Assembly: GCF_042648965.1 (NCBI RefSeq)
Contig: NZ_JBHRYJ010000001.1
Location: forward strand, 1,736,001 to 1,800,000
Source of the DNA: Ferrovibrio xuzhouensis
GTDB taxonomy: Bacteria; Pseudomonadota; Alphaproteobacteria; Ferrovibrionales; Ferrovibrionaceae
Direction of reading: 5' to 3'
DNA length: 64,000 nucleotides
A program made the translations under genes and the position numbers. The notes under the pieces were generated by a model that ran no database searches, had not been told where the DNA came from, and worked only from the letters and a program-made list of their open reading frames with translations. Positions within the stretch are counted from its first letter, which is position 1, and each line of letters opens with the position of its first letter. This document shows, in pieces, positions 45,606 to 54,687 of the stretch.

Positions 45606-45986
45606 TCAGGTGGCGGGGGTGTCTTCCGCCACCACGACCCAGCCGTCGGCGTCGAGCCGCACCGGAAACCGGATCAGGCTCTTGCCCTTGCAGGGGCCGA
45701 GGAAGCAGTGGCCGCTCTCGGGCACGAACAGCGCGCCATGGGTGCCGCACTGCAGGGCATCCTTGCGCAGGTTGAAGAATTTGTCCGGCGACCAGTCGAG
45801 CGTGGTGCGCGCATGCGGGCATTCGTTGACATAGCCGATGGCACCGCCGAGCCAATGCACGACAAAACACTCGAAGCGTTCCTTGCCCGCGCCGAACGTA
45901 AAGGCTTTCGCGCCGGGTGCCGGGATTTCGGCCAGCGCGATCAGCCGCGTGCCGGGCGCCGGCTGGTTCGGGCGCAGGACGGCCAT
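45606..45986 (-). CDS. Rieske 2Fe-2S domain protein
   Basis: A 126-residue single-domain ferredoxin-like protein with the two Rieske ligand pairs: C56-P-H58 and C80-x2-H83 (CGTHGALF). No signal peptide. Probably an electron carrier for an oxygenase or an iron-sulfur sensor; no oxygenase is nearby. Converges toward the small lipoprotein gene. Confidence 0.88.
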   Translation of the reverse strand: MAVLRPNQPAPGTRLIALAEIPAPGAKAFTFGAGKERFECFVVHWLGGAIGYVNECPHARTTLDWSPDKFFNLRKDALQCGTHGALFVPESGHCFLGPCKGKSLIRFPVRLDADGWVVVAEDTPAT

Positions 45987-46003
45987 CCCGTTCCCTCTTA
46001 CGT

Positions 46004-46070
46004 GTCATGCCCGGGCCTGACCCGGGCATCCCATTTGAAATGGGGTCCTCGGGTCAAGCCCGAGGGTGAC
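46004..46070. repeat. Paired palindromic elements in inverted orientation (copy 4)
   Basis: GTCATGCCCGGG-CCTGA-CCCGGGCATCCC (from 46004) faces a degenerate mate AAATGGGGTCCTCGGGTCAAGCCCGAGGGTGAC (to 46070, part shown by positions) around a central G; inner CATTT/AAATG ends pair. The pair fills the Rieske-EVE gap. Confidence 0.65.
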
Positions 46071-46098
46071 GAAAACAGGAAAGAGAAAGAGGGACGTA

Positions 46099-46512
46099 TC
46101 ACGCCGTCACGCCGCCCATCCTGCAGATCAGCTTCCAGCTTGCCGCATCCACCGGCGAGACCGAGAGGCGCGACTGCCGCAGCAGCGCCAGCTCTTTCAG
46201 CTTCGGCTCGGCCTTGATCTGTGCGAGCGAGACCGGGTGTTTAAGCGGAAAGAGCGCTTTCACGTCGACCATGCCGAACCTGCCGGTCTCGTCGGTCGGG
46301 TCGGGGTAATACAGTTTGCAGATCTCGACGATGCCGACGATCTGCTTCTCGTCGACCGAATGGTAGAAGAAGGCGCGGTCGCCCAGCTTCATCGCCTTCA
46401 TGTTGTTGGCGGCCTGGTAGTTGCGCACGCCGTTCCAGCTCTCGACCTTCTTCTTGACTTGGCTCTCCCACGACCAGGCCGAAGGTTCGGATTTCATCAG
46501 CCAGTAGTTCAT
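46099..46512 (-). CDS. EVE-domain protein
   Basis: A 137-residue PUA-like protein: MNYWLMKSEPSAWSWESQ, VRNYQAANNMKAMKLGD, FFYHSVDEKQIVGIVEI, the standard EVE/thymocyte nuclear protein 1 signature. EVE domains bind modified DNA or RNA bases. It overlaps nothing; gpsA lies 4 bp upstream on the same strand, so co-transcription is likely. Confidence 0.92.
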   Translation of the reverse strand: MNYWLMKSEPSAWSWESQVKKKVESWNGVRNYQAANNMKAMKLGDRAFFYHSVDEKQIVGIVEICKLYYPDPTDETGRFGMVDVKALFPLKHPVSLAQIKAEPKLKELALLRQSRLSVSPVDAASWKLICRMGGVTA

Positions 46513-46516
46513 CGCC

Positions 46517-47542
46517 TCATTCCTCGCTCTTGAACGGCCGCGCCAGCAGGGCGGCCAGCATGGCATCGATGCCGGCGTCGGCGTGCAGCACGGCATCGAC
46601 GGCGGCGCAGATCGGCATCTCGATGCCGTGTTTCGCGGCCAGCGTGCCGATGGCGCGCGCGGTATGCACGCCTTCGGCCACCGTGCGCCGCGCGCCCATG
46701 ATCATGGCGAGCGCCCTGCCCTCGCCGAGCGCAATCCCGAGCGACAGGTTGCGCGACTGCGGCCCGGAGCAGGTCAGCACCAGGTCGCCGAGGCCCGACA
46801 GGCCGGTCACCGTCTCGCGCCGGGCGCCGAGCGCCTCGGCCAGCCGCGCCATTTCGGCCAGCCCACGCGTAATCAGCGCGGCGCGCGCATTGTCGCCGAG
46901 CCGGCGGCCGATGACGATGCCGCAGGCAATCGCCAGCACGTTCTTCACCGCACCGCCGATCTGCGCACCGATCAGGTCATCCGACAGATAGGGCCGGAAG
47001 GTGGCGCGGCCGAGCCGCTGCACCAGGGCGGCGCCCAGCGCTGCATTCTCGCAGGCCAAGGTCGCCGCCGCCGGCAGGCCGTGGGCGACTTCCGCAGCGA
47101 AAGTCGGCCCGGTGAGCACGGCGAGCGGCCGGTCCGGCAGGACTTCGGCCAGCACTTCGGCCGGCAGCAGGCCGCTGCCGATCTCGATGCCTTTCGCCGC
47201 GATCACCAGCGGCGCGCTGCCGCCGATCTCGTCGCGGATGCGGGCGGCGAAATCGCGCAAGCTCTGCGCCGGCACGGCGAGGATCAGCGCGTCGCAGTCC
47301 TTCAGCGCCGCCAGATCGCCGGTCGCCTGCAGGGTGTTGGGCAGGGCGACGCCGGCGAGATAGAGCCGGTTGGTCTGCCGGGTGTTGATGTCGGCGATGA
47401 CCTCCGGATTGCGGGCCCACAGCAGGCTGCGGCCTTCGGCCGGATCGGCCTCGCAGGCCAGCGCCGCCAGGGCGGTGCCCCAGGCGCCGCCGCCCACCAC
47501 ACCGATATGACGGATGCCGATATGTCTGGTCGGCGCCGTCAT
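46517..47542 (-). CDS. gpsA: NAD(P)H-dependent glycerol-3-phosphate dehydrogenase
   Basis: Makes glycerol-3-phosphate for phospholipids. The 341-residue enzyme has the Rossmann motif VVGGGAWGTALA, catalytic Lys region GGAVKNVLAIACGI, and VTGLSGLGDLVLTC. The start is the ATG overlapping the tsaD stop (ATGA at 47539-47542). Part of a tsaD-gpsA-EVE operon seen in other alphaproteobacteria. Confidence 0.95.
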   Translation of the reverse strand: MTAPTRHIGIRHIGVVGGGAWGTALAALACEADPAEGRSLLWARNPEVIADINTRQTNRLYLAGVALPNTLQATGDLAALKDCDALILAVPAQSLRDFAARIRDEIGGSAPLVIAAKGIEIGSGLLPAEVLAEVLPDRPLAVLTGPTFAAEVAHGLPAAATLACENAALGAALVQRLGRATFRPYLSDDLIGAQIGGAVKNVLAIACGIVIGRRLGDNARAALITRGLAEMARLAEALGARRETVTGLSGLGDLVLTCSGPQSRNLSLGIALGEGRALAMIMGARRTVAEGVHTARAIGTLAAKHGIEMPICAAVDAVLHADAGIDAMLAALLARPFKSEE

Positions 47543-48624
47543 GCCTTGGCGCCGGCGAAGGGTTTCGCGGCCGCATCCGGATCGAGCGGCCAGCGCGCGC
47601 GCGCCGGTGCGTCGAGGGTGTCGACCAGCCCGAGGCGGAAACGCTCGAGCCCGGCCCAGGCGATCATCGCGCCGTTGTCGGTGCACAGATTCAGCGGCGG
47701 CGCGGTAAACGCCATGCCGTGTTTCTCCGCCAGCGCGACGAGGCCGCCGCGCAGGGCTGCATTGGCGGCGACGCCGCCGGCGGCGACGAAATGCCGCTGC
47801 GTACCGTCTTTTTGGCGCGCGCCATGCATGCCGTCGAACAGCGCGATCGCGTTGCGGGCGCGGTCGAGGATGATGTCGAGCACGGCCTGCTGGAAGCTCG
47901 CCGCGAGATCGGCCTTGTCCTGCTGCGTGGGCGCATCGCCGCAGCTTTCGAGCGCGAGGCGCACGGCGGTCTTCAGCCCGGAAAAGCTGAAATCGCAGCC
48001 GGGCTTGCGCCACAGCGGCCGCGGCAGGTCGAAGCGCGCGGCATCGCCGCTCCTGGCCAGCCGCTCGATCGCCGGGCCGCCGGGATAGCCCAGGCCGAGC
48101 AGCTTGGCGGTCTTGTCGAAGGCCTCGCCGGCGGCATCGTCGATGGTAGTGCCGAGCCGGCGGTACTGCCCGATGCCCTCGGCGACGATGAACTGGCAAT
48201 GGCCGCCGGAGACCAGCAGCAGCAGATAGGGGAACGGCACGCTGTCGCTCAACCGCACCGAGAGCGCATGGCCCTCCAGGTGGTTCACCGCGATCAATGG
48301 CTTGCCGGTCGCATAGGCCAGCGCCTTGGCGGTGGTCAGCCCGACCATCACGCCGCCGATCAGGCCTGGCCCGGCGGTGACGGCGATGGCGTCGAGATCG
48401 ACCAGGGTGACCCCGGCGGCGGTCAGGCTCTCGGCGATCAGGCCGTCGAGATGCTCGATATGGGCGCGGCTGGCGATTTCCGGCACCACGCCGCCATAGG
48501 GCGCGTGTTCCCTCAGTTGCGAGAACAGGCTATGACTGACGATGCGGCGGGCAGGCTCCGCCGCATCCCGCACCACGGCGCAGGCGGTTTCGTCGCAACT
48601 GGTTTCGATGCCAAGAACGAGCAT
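47539..48624 (-). CDS. tsaD: tRNA N6-adenosine threonylcarbamoyltransferase
   Basis: Transfers threonylcarbamoyl to A37 of ANN-reading tRNAs. The 361-residue ASKHA enzyme shows LGIETSCDETA, the metal-binding HLEGH, LLVSGGHCQ and FVAAGGVAAN. Start MLVLGIETS is the family start; 11 further in-frame residues lie upstream. The tRNA-Thr at 53.8 kb is among its likely substrates (ANN codon). Confidence 0.96.
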   Translation of the reverse strand: MLVLGIETSCDETACAVVRDAAEPARRIVSHSLFSQLREHAPYGGVVPEIASRAHIEHLDGLIAESLTAAGVTLVDLDAIAVTAGPGLIGGVMVGLTTAKALAYATGKPLIAVNHLEGHALSVRLSDSVPFPYLLLLVSGGHCQFIVAEGIGQYRRLGTTIDDAAGEAFDKTAKLLGLGYPGGPAIERLARSGDAARFDLPRPLWRKPGCDFSFSGLKTAVRLALESCGDAPTQQDKADLAASFQQAVLDIILDRARNAIALFDGMHGARQKDGTQRHFVAAGGVAANAALRGGLVALAEKHGMAFTAPPLNLCTDNGAMIAWAGLERFRLGLVDTLDAPARARWPLDPDAAAKPFAGAKA

Positions 48625-48683
48625 GGGTCCGGGAATACAGGATAGAGACGACGCCAAGGTAGACGCGGAACAGGCCTAACATT

Positions 48684-49649
48684 ATGACGCCAGTACAGCA
48701 AGTGAACCCCGGAAAACCGGTTCCGGTAACGCCGGTGCTGACCATCGGCACCCGCGGTTCGCCGCTGGCACTGGCCCAGGCCCAGGAAACCCGCCAGCGC
48801 CTGCTGCTGGCCCATCCCGCGCTGCGCGAGGCCGAGATCGTGGTCCGCGTCATCAAGACCACCGGCGACCGTATCCAGGACCGCAGCCTGGCCGACAGCG
48901 GCGGCAAGGGCCTGTTCACCAAGGAAATTGAAGACGCCCTGCTGGATGGCAGCATCGACCTCGCCGTGCATTCCATGAAGGACATGCCGACCAAGCTGCC
49001 CGAGGGCCTGACCATCGCCGCCTATCTGCCGCGCGAGGATGTGCGCGACGTGCTGCTGGCGCTCAAGCCCACCACCTTGGCCGGCCTGCCGCAGGGCGCC
49101 ACCGTGGGGACGGCGTCGCTGCGCCGCAAAGCCTTCCTGCTGGCGCGGCGGCCGGATCTTTCCGTCGTCACCTTCCGCGGCAATGTGCAGACGCGACTGC
49201 GCAAGCTGGAAGACGGCAACGTCGCCGCCACCTTCCTGGCGCTGGCCGGCCTGCACCGGCTCAAGATCGCACCGCCGGGCATGCAGGTGCTGTCGCCCGA
49301 GGAGATGCTGCCCGCCGTCGCCCAGGGCGCCATCGGCATCGAATGCCGCGAGGACGATGCCCGCGTGCGCGACTTCCTCGCGCCGCTGGATGATGCGCCG
49401 ACACGGCTGCGCGCCGAAGCCGAACGCGCGCTGCTCGCCGCACTCGATGGCTCCTGCCGCACGCCGATTGCAGCACTCGCCGAGATCGACAACGGCCACA
49501 TGCGCCTGCGTGCCGCCATCGCGCGGCCCGACGGCACCGAGCTGATGGAAACCGAACGCGACGGCGCCGCCGGCGAGGGCATCGCGCTGGGCGCTGATGC
49601 CGGCGCCGAACTGCGCCGCCGCATCGGGCCGGACTTCTTCACGCCCTGA
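48684..49649 (+). CDS. hemC: Porphobilinogen deaminase
   Basis: Hydroxymethylbilane synthase. The 321-residue protein has IGTRGSPLALAQAQ, VHSMKDMPT, FRGNVQTRLRKL, and GSCRTPIA with the dipyrromethane cofactor cysteine C258. First gene of the heme cluster, divergent from tsaD across a short (59-bp) gap. Confidence 0.97.
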   Translation: MTPVQQVNPGKPVPVTPVLTIGTRGSPLALAQAQETRQRLLLAHPALREAEIVVRVIKTTGDRIQDRSLADSGGKGLFTKEIEDALLDGSIDLAVHSMKDMPTKLPEGLTIAAYLPREDVRDVLLALKPTTLAGLPQGATVGTASLRRKAFLLARRPDLSVVTFRGNVQTRLRKLEDGNVAATFLALAGLHRLKIAPPGMQVLSPEEMLPAVAQGAIGIECREDDARVRDFLAPLDDAPTRLRAEAERALLAALDGSCRTPIAALAEIDNGHMRLRAAIARPDGTELMETERDGAAGEGIALGADAGAELRRRIGPDFFTP

Positions 49650-49677
49650 CCATGGCAACAGCGAGGCGGGCGACGCG

Positions 49678-50448
49678 ATGCGTGTGCTGATCACCCGGCC
49701 CGAAGCGGAAGCCGCCAGCTTGCGTGCAAGGCTGGCGGATCACGGCATCGCTGCCGACTGCGCGCCGTTGCTCGAGATCCGCATCCGCCGCGATGCCGTC
49801 CTGTCGCTCGACGGCGTCAGTGGCCTGCTGTTCACCTCGGCCAACGGCGTGCGGGCTTTCGCGGCCAATGCGACGCGGCGTGATCTTGCCGTCTGGGCGG
49901 TCGGCGAGGCCTCGGCGCAGGCGGCGCGCGCGGCGGGTTTCAGCGATCTGCATACGGCCGGCGGCGATGTCGAAAAGCTGGCCGCGCTGGTGCGTGCACA
50001 GGCGCGGCCGCAGGATGGCGTGCTGCTGCATGTGGCGGGCAGCGTGCTGGCCGGCGACCTGCAGGCCCTGCTGCAGGCCGATGGTTTTACCGTGCGCCGC
50101 GCCGTGCTCTACGAGGCTGCGGCAGCGACCGCCCTGCCGGTGCCGGTCGCAACGGCGTTTGCGGCGGGACAGTATGACGCGGTGCTGTTTTTCTCTCCCC
50201 GCACCGCAGCGACTTTTGCTACGCTGGCCCTTGCGGCCGGCTGCGGTGGCGGGGCAGTCTTGGCCATGGCGGCCTGCCTCAGCGCCAATGTCGCGGCGGC
50301 GGTCGATGCCCTGCCGTGGCGCCGGGTGGCGGTGGCCGCCGAACCGCGCGAGGCCGCTTTGCTGGCCCTGCTCGGCATCCAGACTGACGCCGGACCGGCG
50401 TCGGACCGGCATCCTGCCGGATCGCAGAACGGAGCAGAGCGAGAATGA
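49678..50448 (+). CDS. hemD: Uroporphyrinogen-III synthase
   Basis: Cyclises hydroxymethylbilane to uroporphyrinogen III. The 256-residue protein is divergent, as in all HemD, but has VLITRPEAEAASL at the start, LLFTSANGVRAF, and VLFFSPRTAATF. Start ATG 49678. Overlaps the mitofilin-like gene by 4 bp (ATGA). Confidence 0.88.
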   Translation: MRVLITRPEAEAASLRARLADHGIAADCAPLLEIRIRRDAVLSLDGVSGLLFTSANGVRAFAANATRRDLAVWAVGEASAQAARAAGFSDLHTAGGDVEKLAALVRAQARPQDGVLLHVAGSVLAGDLQALLQADGFTVRRAVLYEAAAATALPVPVATAFAAGQYDAVLFFSPRTAATFATLALAAGCGGGAVLAMAACLSANVAAAVDALPWRRVAVAAEPREAALLALLGIQTDAGPASDRHPAGSQNGAERE

Positions 50449-51701
50449 GCGACACGCGCGACGGCAAGCGTTCCGGCGACGGCAAGGCGGACGGCGCAAA
50501 GGCGGCCGGGGCGAAAGCGGATGGCGCGACGATCATCGATGCCAAGGTCGAGCCGATCCGCAACCTGCACTGGACCGGTCGTCATACCCGCATCGCCGTG
50601 CTGCTGGTCGTTGCCATTGTCATAAGCATCGCCGTTGCCGTGGTGGTGCAGCTTGCCAGCACCGGCCGCCTCGACCTCGCGACCCTGACCGGCGCCTCGT
50701 CATCGTCTTCTCCCGTACAGACCATGCCGGTGCCGGCGAAACCTGCGCCGCCGAATCCCGGCGCCATCGCGGCGAAACCGGCCACTGCCCCTGTCACGGC
50801 CGCCGACGCGGCACTGGCGAAACGCGTCGACGATCTCGACCGGCGGCTCGCCGCGCTGACCGACGGCCTCGACCGGCTGCAGCAGCTGCCGTCCGGCGAG
50901 CAGGCCGCGGCGCGGGTCAGCCCGCAGCAGCTCTCCGATCTCGCCACCGGCCTGCAGGGCCAGATGCAGGCGCTGATGCAGGGCCAGACCCAGGCGCTGA
51001 ACAAGCGGCTCGATGCGCTGGAGCAGGCGGTGGCCGCGCTGCAGTCGGCGAAGGAGGCGCAGGCCGCCGACCGCATCGTCGTGCAGCAGCGCATGGATGA
51101 ATTCGACGCCCGCCTCCGTGCGGCGGTCGACAACCGCGCCGCCGCGCTGCGCGCACCGATCCAGCAGCTGCTGGCCTGGAGCGAGCTGCGCGACCACGCC
51201 CGCCGCGGTCTGCCCTTCGCATCCGAGCTGCCGCCGCTGCGCGCGCTGGCCGAAAAGGCCGGCGGCGATGCCGGCAATGGCCTGCGCGATGCCGTTGCCG
51301 CGCTGCAGCCCTTTGCCGACAGCGGCGCGCCGACCCAGGTCGACCTGCTGGCCGGTTTCCCGTCGGCGGCCGAAAAGCAGGCCGCCGCCTTCCGCGCGCC
51401 CGACGAGACGGCCACCGCGGCAAGGCCGTGGTGGCAGCGCGCCTTCGACAAGGTGGCCGGCCTGGTCAGCATCCGCCGCGTCGGTGCGGCGGCCGATGCC
51501 GCGACGCCGGAAGGCAAGCTGGAGGCTGCCGGTGCGGCCCTGCATGGCGGCAACCTCGCCGGCGCGACGGCGGCCCTCGATGGCATGACCCTGGTGCCGG
51601 CGCTGGCCGACTGGCGCCGGCAGGCCGAAACCCGGCTGCAGCTCGATGCCGCGCTGGAGAAAGCCGCAGCGGCGCTGCAGGCCTATTTCGCGGCGCCGTG
51701 A
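50445..51701 (+). CDS. Mitofilin-like (Mic60-type) inner membrane protein
   Basis: A 418-residue protein: disordered Lys/Ala/Asp start (1-35), one TM (about 47-68), a Pro/Ala linker, coiled coil (about 125-225), and a C-terminal helical domain with LPFASELPPLRAL. Its place between hemD and hemY and its layout match the alphaproteobacterial mitofilin (COG4223) group, related to mitochondrial Mic60 that shapes cristae. Direct function here is inferred from family. Couples to hemD by ATGA. Confidence 0.8.
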   Translation: MSDTRDGKRSGDGKADGAKAAGAKADGATIIDAKVEPIRNLHWTGRHTRIAVLLVVAIVISIAVAVVVQLASTGRLDLATLTGASSSSSPVQTMPVPAKPAPPNPGAIAAKPATAPVTAADAALAKRVDDLDRRLAALTDGLDRLQQLPSGEQAAARVSPQQLSDLATGLQGQMQALMQGQTQALNKRLDALEQAVAALQSAKEAQAADRIVVQQRMDEFDARLRAAVDNRAAALRAPIQQLLAWSELRDHARRGLPFASELPPLRALAEKAGGDAGNGLRDAVAALQPFADSGAPTQVDLLAGFPSAAEKQAAAFRAPDETATAARPWWQRAFDKVAGLVSIRRVGAAADAATPEGKLEAAGAALHGGNLAGATAALDGMTLVPALADWRRQAETRLQLDAALEKAAAALQAYFAAP

Positions 51702-51708
51702 GAGCGCC

Positions 51709-53043
51709 ATGATGCGGCTGCTGCGCACCGGTCTGACAATTGCGATCCTGATGGTGCTGGCCGGGCTGGCGGCCTGGCTGGCCGACCAGCCGGGGCGCGT
51801 GCAGATCAACTGGTTCGGCTATCTGGTCGAGACACCGGCGCCGGTGCTGGCCCTGCTGGTCATCCTGCTCGCCGTTGCCGTCTTCGTCGTTGCCTGGATC
51901 ATCGCCTGGGCGGCAGCGCTGCCACAACGCCGGCGGCTGAAGCGGCAGGCGAAAGGCTATGCGAATTTCGCCGCCGGCATGGTGGCGGTGGCGGCCGGCG
52001 AGCCCGACCGCGCCATGAAACTGGCGGCGCGCGCCACCCAGCAGCTTGACGATCCCGCCCTTGCCCGCCTGCTTGCCGCCCATGCCGCCCAGCTCGGCGG
52101 TGACGAGGACGGCGCGCGCAAGGCCTTCACGGCGCTGGCTGCCGATCCCGGCACGGCATTCCTCGGCCTGCGCGGCCTGCTCGCCGATGCGCGCCAGCGC
52201 GGCGACCGCGCAGCCGCCCTCGATCTGGCAGGGCGCGCCTCGGTGCTGCGGCCGGCGTCGCCGTTTGCTGCCGAGGCCGAGCTGCGCCTGATGGTCGAGG
52301 CCGGCAACTGGCTGGCGGCGCGCCGCCGGCTCGAAGTGGCGCGCAAGAAAAAGGCCGTCAGCAAGGATGGCGCGCAGCAGCTTGGCGCCCGGCTCGATCT
52401 GGCCGAGGCGCAGGCCGAACTCGTCCAGGGTCACTTGCAGCCGGCCCGCAAGCTTGCCGAACAGGCAGCCAAGCAGCTGCCCGAGCATCCGGTGCCGCCG
52501 CTGCTGCTGGCGCGCGCCGCCGATACCCCCGCCAGCCGCGATGCCGCGGCAAAAGCCCTGCGCCGCGCCTGGGCACGCCAGCCGGCCGAGGCGCTGGCCG
52601 AGGCCTGGCTTGCCCTGCAGCAGGATCTGCCGGCCGACACCCTGGTCCAGCGCGCGCGGGATTTCGCGGCCGACCAGTCGCAGGCCACCGAGAGCCAGTT
52701 GCTGATCGCCGCCGCGGCCCTGCAGGCCCATGACTATGCCGGCGCCCGCAGCGCGCTGGCGGCCGCCGACCATGCCGGCCGCTGGGGCGCCCGGCTGATG
52801 GCGCGGCTGGCCGAAGAGGGCGATGGCGATGCGGCCGTCGCCGACACATGGCGCGCCAAGGCGTCCTATGGCGGCGATGTCGCGCTGTGGCAATGCGGCG
52901 CCTGCGGCATCGGCCAGGCCGACTGGATGCCGCTGTGTCCGTCCTGCGGCGGTTTCGATACGCTCGACCCGACCGCGCTCGGCGAGACCGCGCCGCTGGC
53001 GCAGCCGCCGCGGCCGCTGCTGCCGGCCGCCGAAATACGCTGA
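51709..53043 (+). CDS. hemY: HemY-like TPR membrane protein with C-terminal zinc ribbon
   Basis: A 444-residue protein: two TM helices (about 8-28 and 45-67), HemY_N domain with QGKGYANFAAGM-like segment, TPR-like helices to about 370, and a CxxC...CxxC zinc ribbon (C396, C399, C410, C413) near the C-terminus. HemY proteins lie in heme operons, but their biochemistry is unclear; TPR plus rubredoxin-like ribbon resembles LapB-type adaptors. Two ATGs at 51709 and 51712. Confidence 0.88.
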   Translation: MMRLLRTGLTIAILMVLAGLAAWLADQPGRVQINWFGYLVETPAPVLALLVILLAVAVFVVAWIIAWAAALPQRRRLKRQAKGYANFAAGMVAVAAGEPDRAMKLAARATQQLDDPALARLLAAHAAQLGGDEDGARKAFTALAADPGTAFLGLRGLLADARQRGDRAAALDLAGRASVLRPASPFAAEAELRLMVEAGNWLAARRRLEVARKKKAVSKDGAQQLGARLDLAEAQAELVQGHLQPARKLAEQAAKQLPEHPVPPLLLARAADTPASRDAAAKALRRAWARQPAEALAEAWLALQQDLPADTLVQRARDFAADQSQATESQLLIAAAALQAHDYAGARSALAAADHAGRWGARLMARLAEEGDGDAAVADTWRAKASYGGDVALWQCGACGIGQADWMPLCPSCGGFDTLDPTALGETAPLAQPPRPLLPAAEIR

Positions 53044-53046
53044 CAC

Positions 53047-53676
53047 CTAGGCGTTGCGATCCGCCTTGGGCAGCAGGTCGTAGGGCAACTGGAAACCCGG
53101 CAGCGCCATCATGCGCTCCCACCAGGCCCTGGTATGCGGCCAGTGCGCCGGATCGAACTTGGCTTCCGCCATATGCACGACCACGCCGAACAGCGCGATA
53201 TCGGCGAAGGTCGGCCGCTCGCCGACCAGGAAGCGCTTGCCGTCCAGCAGGGTGTTGAGCACGCCGAGGCCGATCTCGGCGATATTGCGGCAATACTCCA
53301 TCACGGCCGGATCGTTCTTGGCGAAGCGTTCGAAAAACCGTGTGCGGTTGAACCACGGCTCCAGCCGGTCGCTTTCCCAGAACAGCCATTCGCGGATGTT
53401 CTGGCGTTCCAGTACGGTGGCGCCGCCGAACTTGCCGGTCTGCTCGGACAGGTATTCGAGGATGCTGTTGGACTGGCACAGCGTGTATTCGCCATGCCGC
53501 AGCACCGGCACCTGGCCGTAGCGGTTGAGTTCAAGGAATTCCGGGGTCTTGTGCTCGCCCTTGGCGAGATCGACATGGCGGTAGTCGAAGGACAGGCCGC
53601 ACAGGCTCAGCATCAGGCCGACCTTGTAGGTCGGAGCGGACAGAAAACTGCCGTAAAGCGTGTAAGCCGCGGCCAT
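53047..53676 (-). CDS. Glutathione S-transferase family protein
   Basis: A 209-residue GST with thioredoxin-like N-terminal domain (YTLYGSFLSAPTYKVGLML; NRYGQVPVL; QSNSILEYL) and helical C-terminal domain (GERPTFADIALFG). Substrate unknown. Start MAAAYTLYG; the ORF extends to 54084 through the tRNA and is not supported. Convergent with hemY (gap 3 bp). Confidence 0.9.
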   Translation of the reverse strand: MAAAYTLYGSFLSAPTYKVGLMLSLCGLSFDYRHVDLAKGEHKTPEFLELNRYGQVPVLRHGEYTLCQSNSILEYLSEQTGKFGGATVLERQNIREWLFWESDRLEPWFNRTRFFERFAKNDPAVMEYCRNIAEIGLGVLNTLLDGKRFLVGERPTFADIALFGVVVHMAEAKFDPAHWPHTRAWWERMMALPGFQLPYDLLPKADRNA

Positions 53677-53828
53677 CCGTGAAATCCCCCTGTATCCTTC
53701 GCCGTATCCTTCGCACCGGCCTGCCCCGGCCCCCACTTTGGCCGGGTTTGCGGCTTGCCAAGTGCCGTCGAGGTCCGTATTTTCCGCGCGCCACCCGTCC
53801 GGGTCAACCGGTGCGGGCCCGGCGATCA

Positions 53829-53904
53829 GCCGGCGTAGCTCAGTTGGTAGAGCAAGACTTTCGTAAAGTCGAGGTCGGGGGTTCGAGTCCCTCCGCCGGC
53901 ACCA
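53829..53904 (+). tRNA. tRNA-Thr (CGT anticodon)
   Basis: A 76-base cloverleaf: acceptor GCCGGCG/CGCCGGC, D-stem GCTC/GAGC, anticodon loop TTCGTAA (anticodon CGT, decodes ACG), T-loop TTCGAGT, encoded CCA end. One A-G mismatch caps the anticodon stem. It reads an ANN codon, so A37 is a likely TsaD target. Confidence 0.96.
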
Positions 53905-54077
53905 GTTTCCCCCCGTTCCCCGCGCCCTTTGTTCCGTTCGCCCGGCCGGTCCTGCCGCTGCGGCAGGCTGCGGCCATGGCGATTGATCTGGGTCATGGAG
54001 CGGCTGTCCTGGTTGCGGCAGGTTGCCGGACTGCCGGCAGCGCGCTGCCGGTATCCGATAACCGACCGGAACCTCCC

Positions 54078-54647
54078 ATGCCAAGCCCGTCCGCCGCCCC
54101 GCATCCGCAACCGACCCGGACCGAGCGCAGCTTCGGCGCCGACGAGATCATCGTCAGCAAGACCGATGCCCGCGGCCGCATCACCTACGCCAATGACGTG
54201 TTTTGCCGCGTCGCGCTCTACAGTGAACGCGATCTGATCGGCCAGCCGCACAGCATCGTGCGCCATCCCGACATGCCGCGCTGCGTGTTTCAGCTGCTGT
54301 GGCAGACCATCGCCGCCGGCAACGAGATTTTCGCCTATGTGAAGAACATGGCGAAGAACGGCGATTTCTACTGGGTCTTCGCCCATGTCACGCCGAGCTA
54401 TGACGCGCAGGGCAGGCTCGACAGCTATCACTCGAACCGCCGGCTGCCGTCGCCGGCGGCGCTGGCCAAGGTCGAGCCGCTGTATCGCGCCCTGCTGGCG
54501 GAGGAGCAGAAGCATGCCGACCGCAAGCAGGGCCAGGCGGCCGGCTTCGCCCTGCTGGAAAAGCTGCTGGCCGATGCCGGCGTCAGCTACGAGGAATTTG
54601 TCTTTTCGCTGGACGACAGTCCGGCCGCTGCCGGTGTCGCGGCCTGA
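54078..54647 (+). CDS. PAS-domain protein, Aer-like
   Basis: A 189-residue cytoplasmic protein with an Aer-type PAS: IVSKTDARGRITYANDVFCRVALYSERDLIGQPHSIVRHPDMP and KNGDFYWVFAHVTPSYD, which in Aer binds FAD. No membrane segment or MCP part, but the soluble chemoreceptor gene follows 40 bp later, so sensor and signaller appear split. The start ATG 54078 precedes the PAS by about 30 residues; upstream in-frame ATGs exist. Confidence 0.88.
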   Translation: MPSPSAAPHPQPTRTERSFGADEIIVSKTDARGRITYANDVFCRVALYSERDLIGQPHSIVRHPDMPRCVFQLLWQTIAAGNEIFAYVKNMAKNGDFYWVFAHVTPSYDAQGRLDSYHSNRRLPSPAALAKVEPLYRALLAEEQKHADRKQGQAAGFALLEKLLADAGVSYEEFVFSLDDSPAAAGVAA

Positions 54648-54687
54648 GACCGGCGACCGGCCTGCAGCATGATCCGAGGATAGAGCG

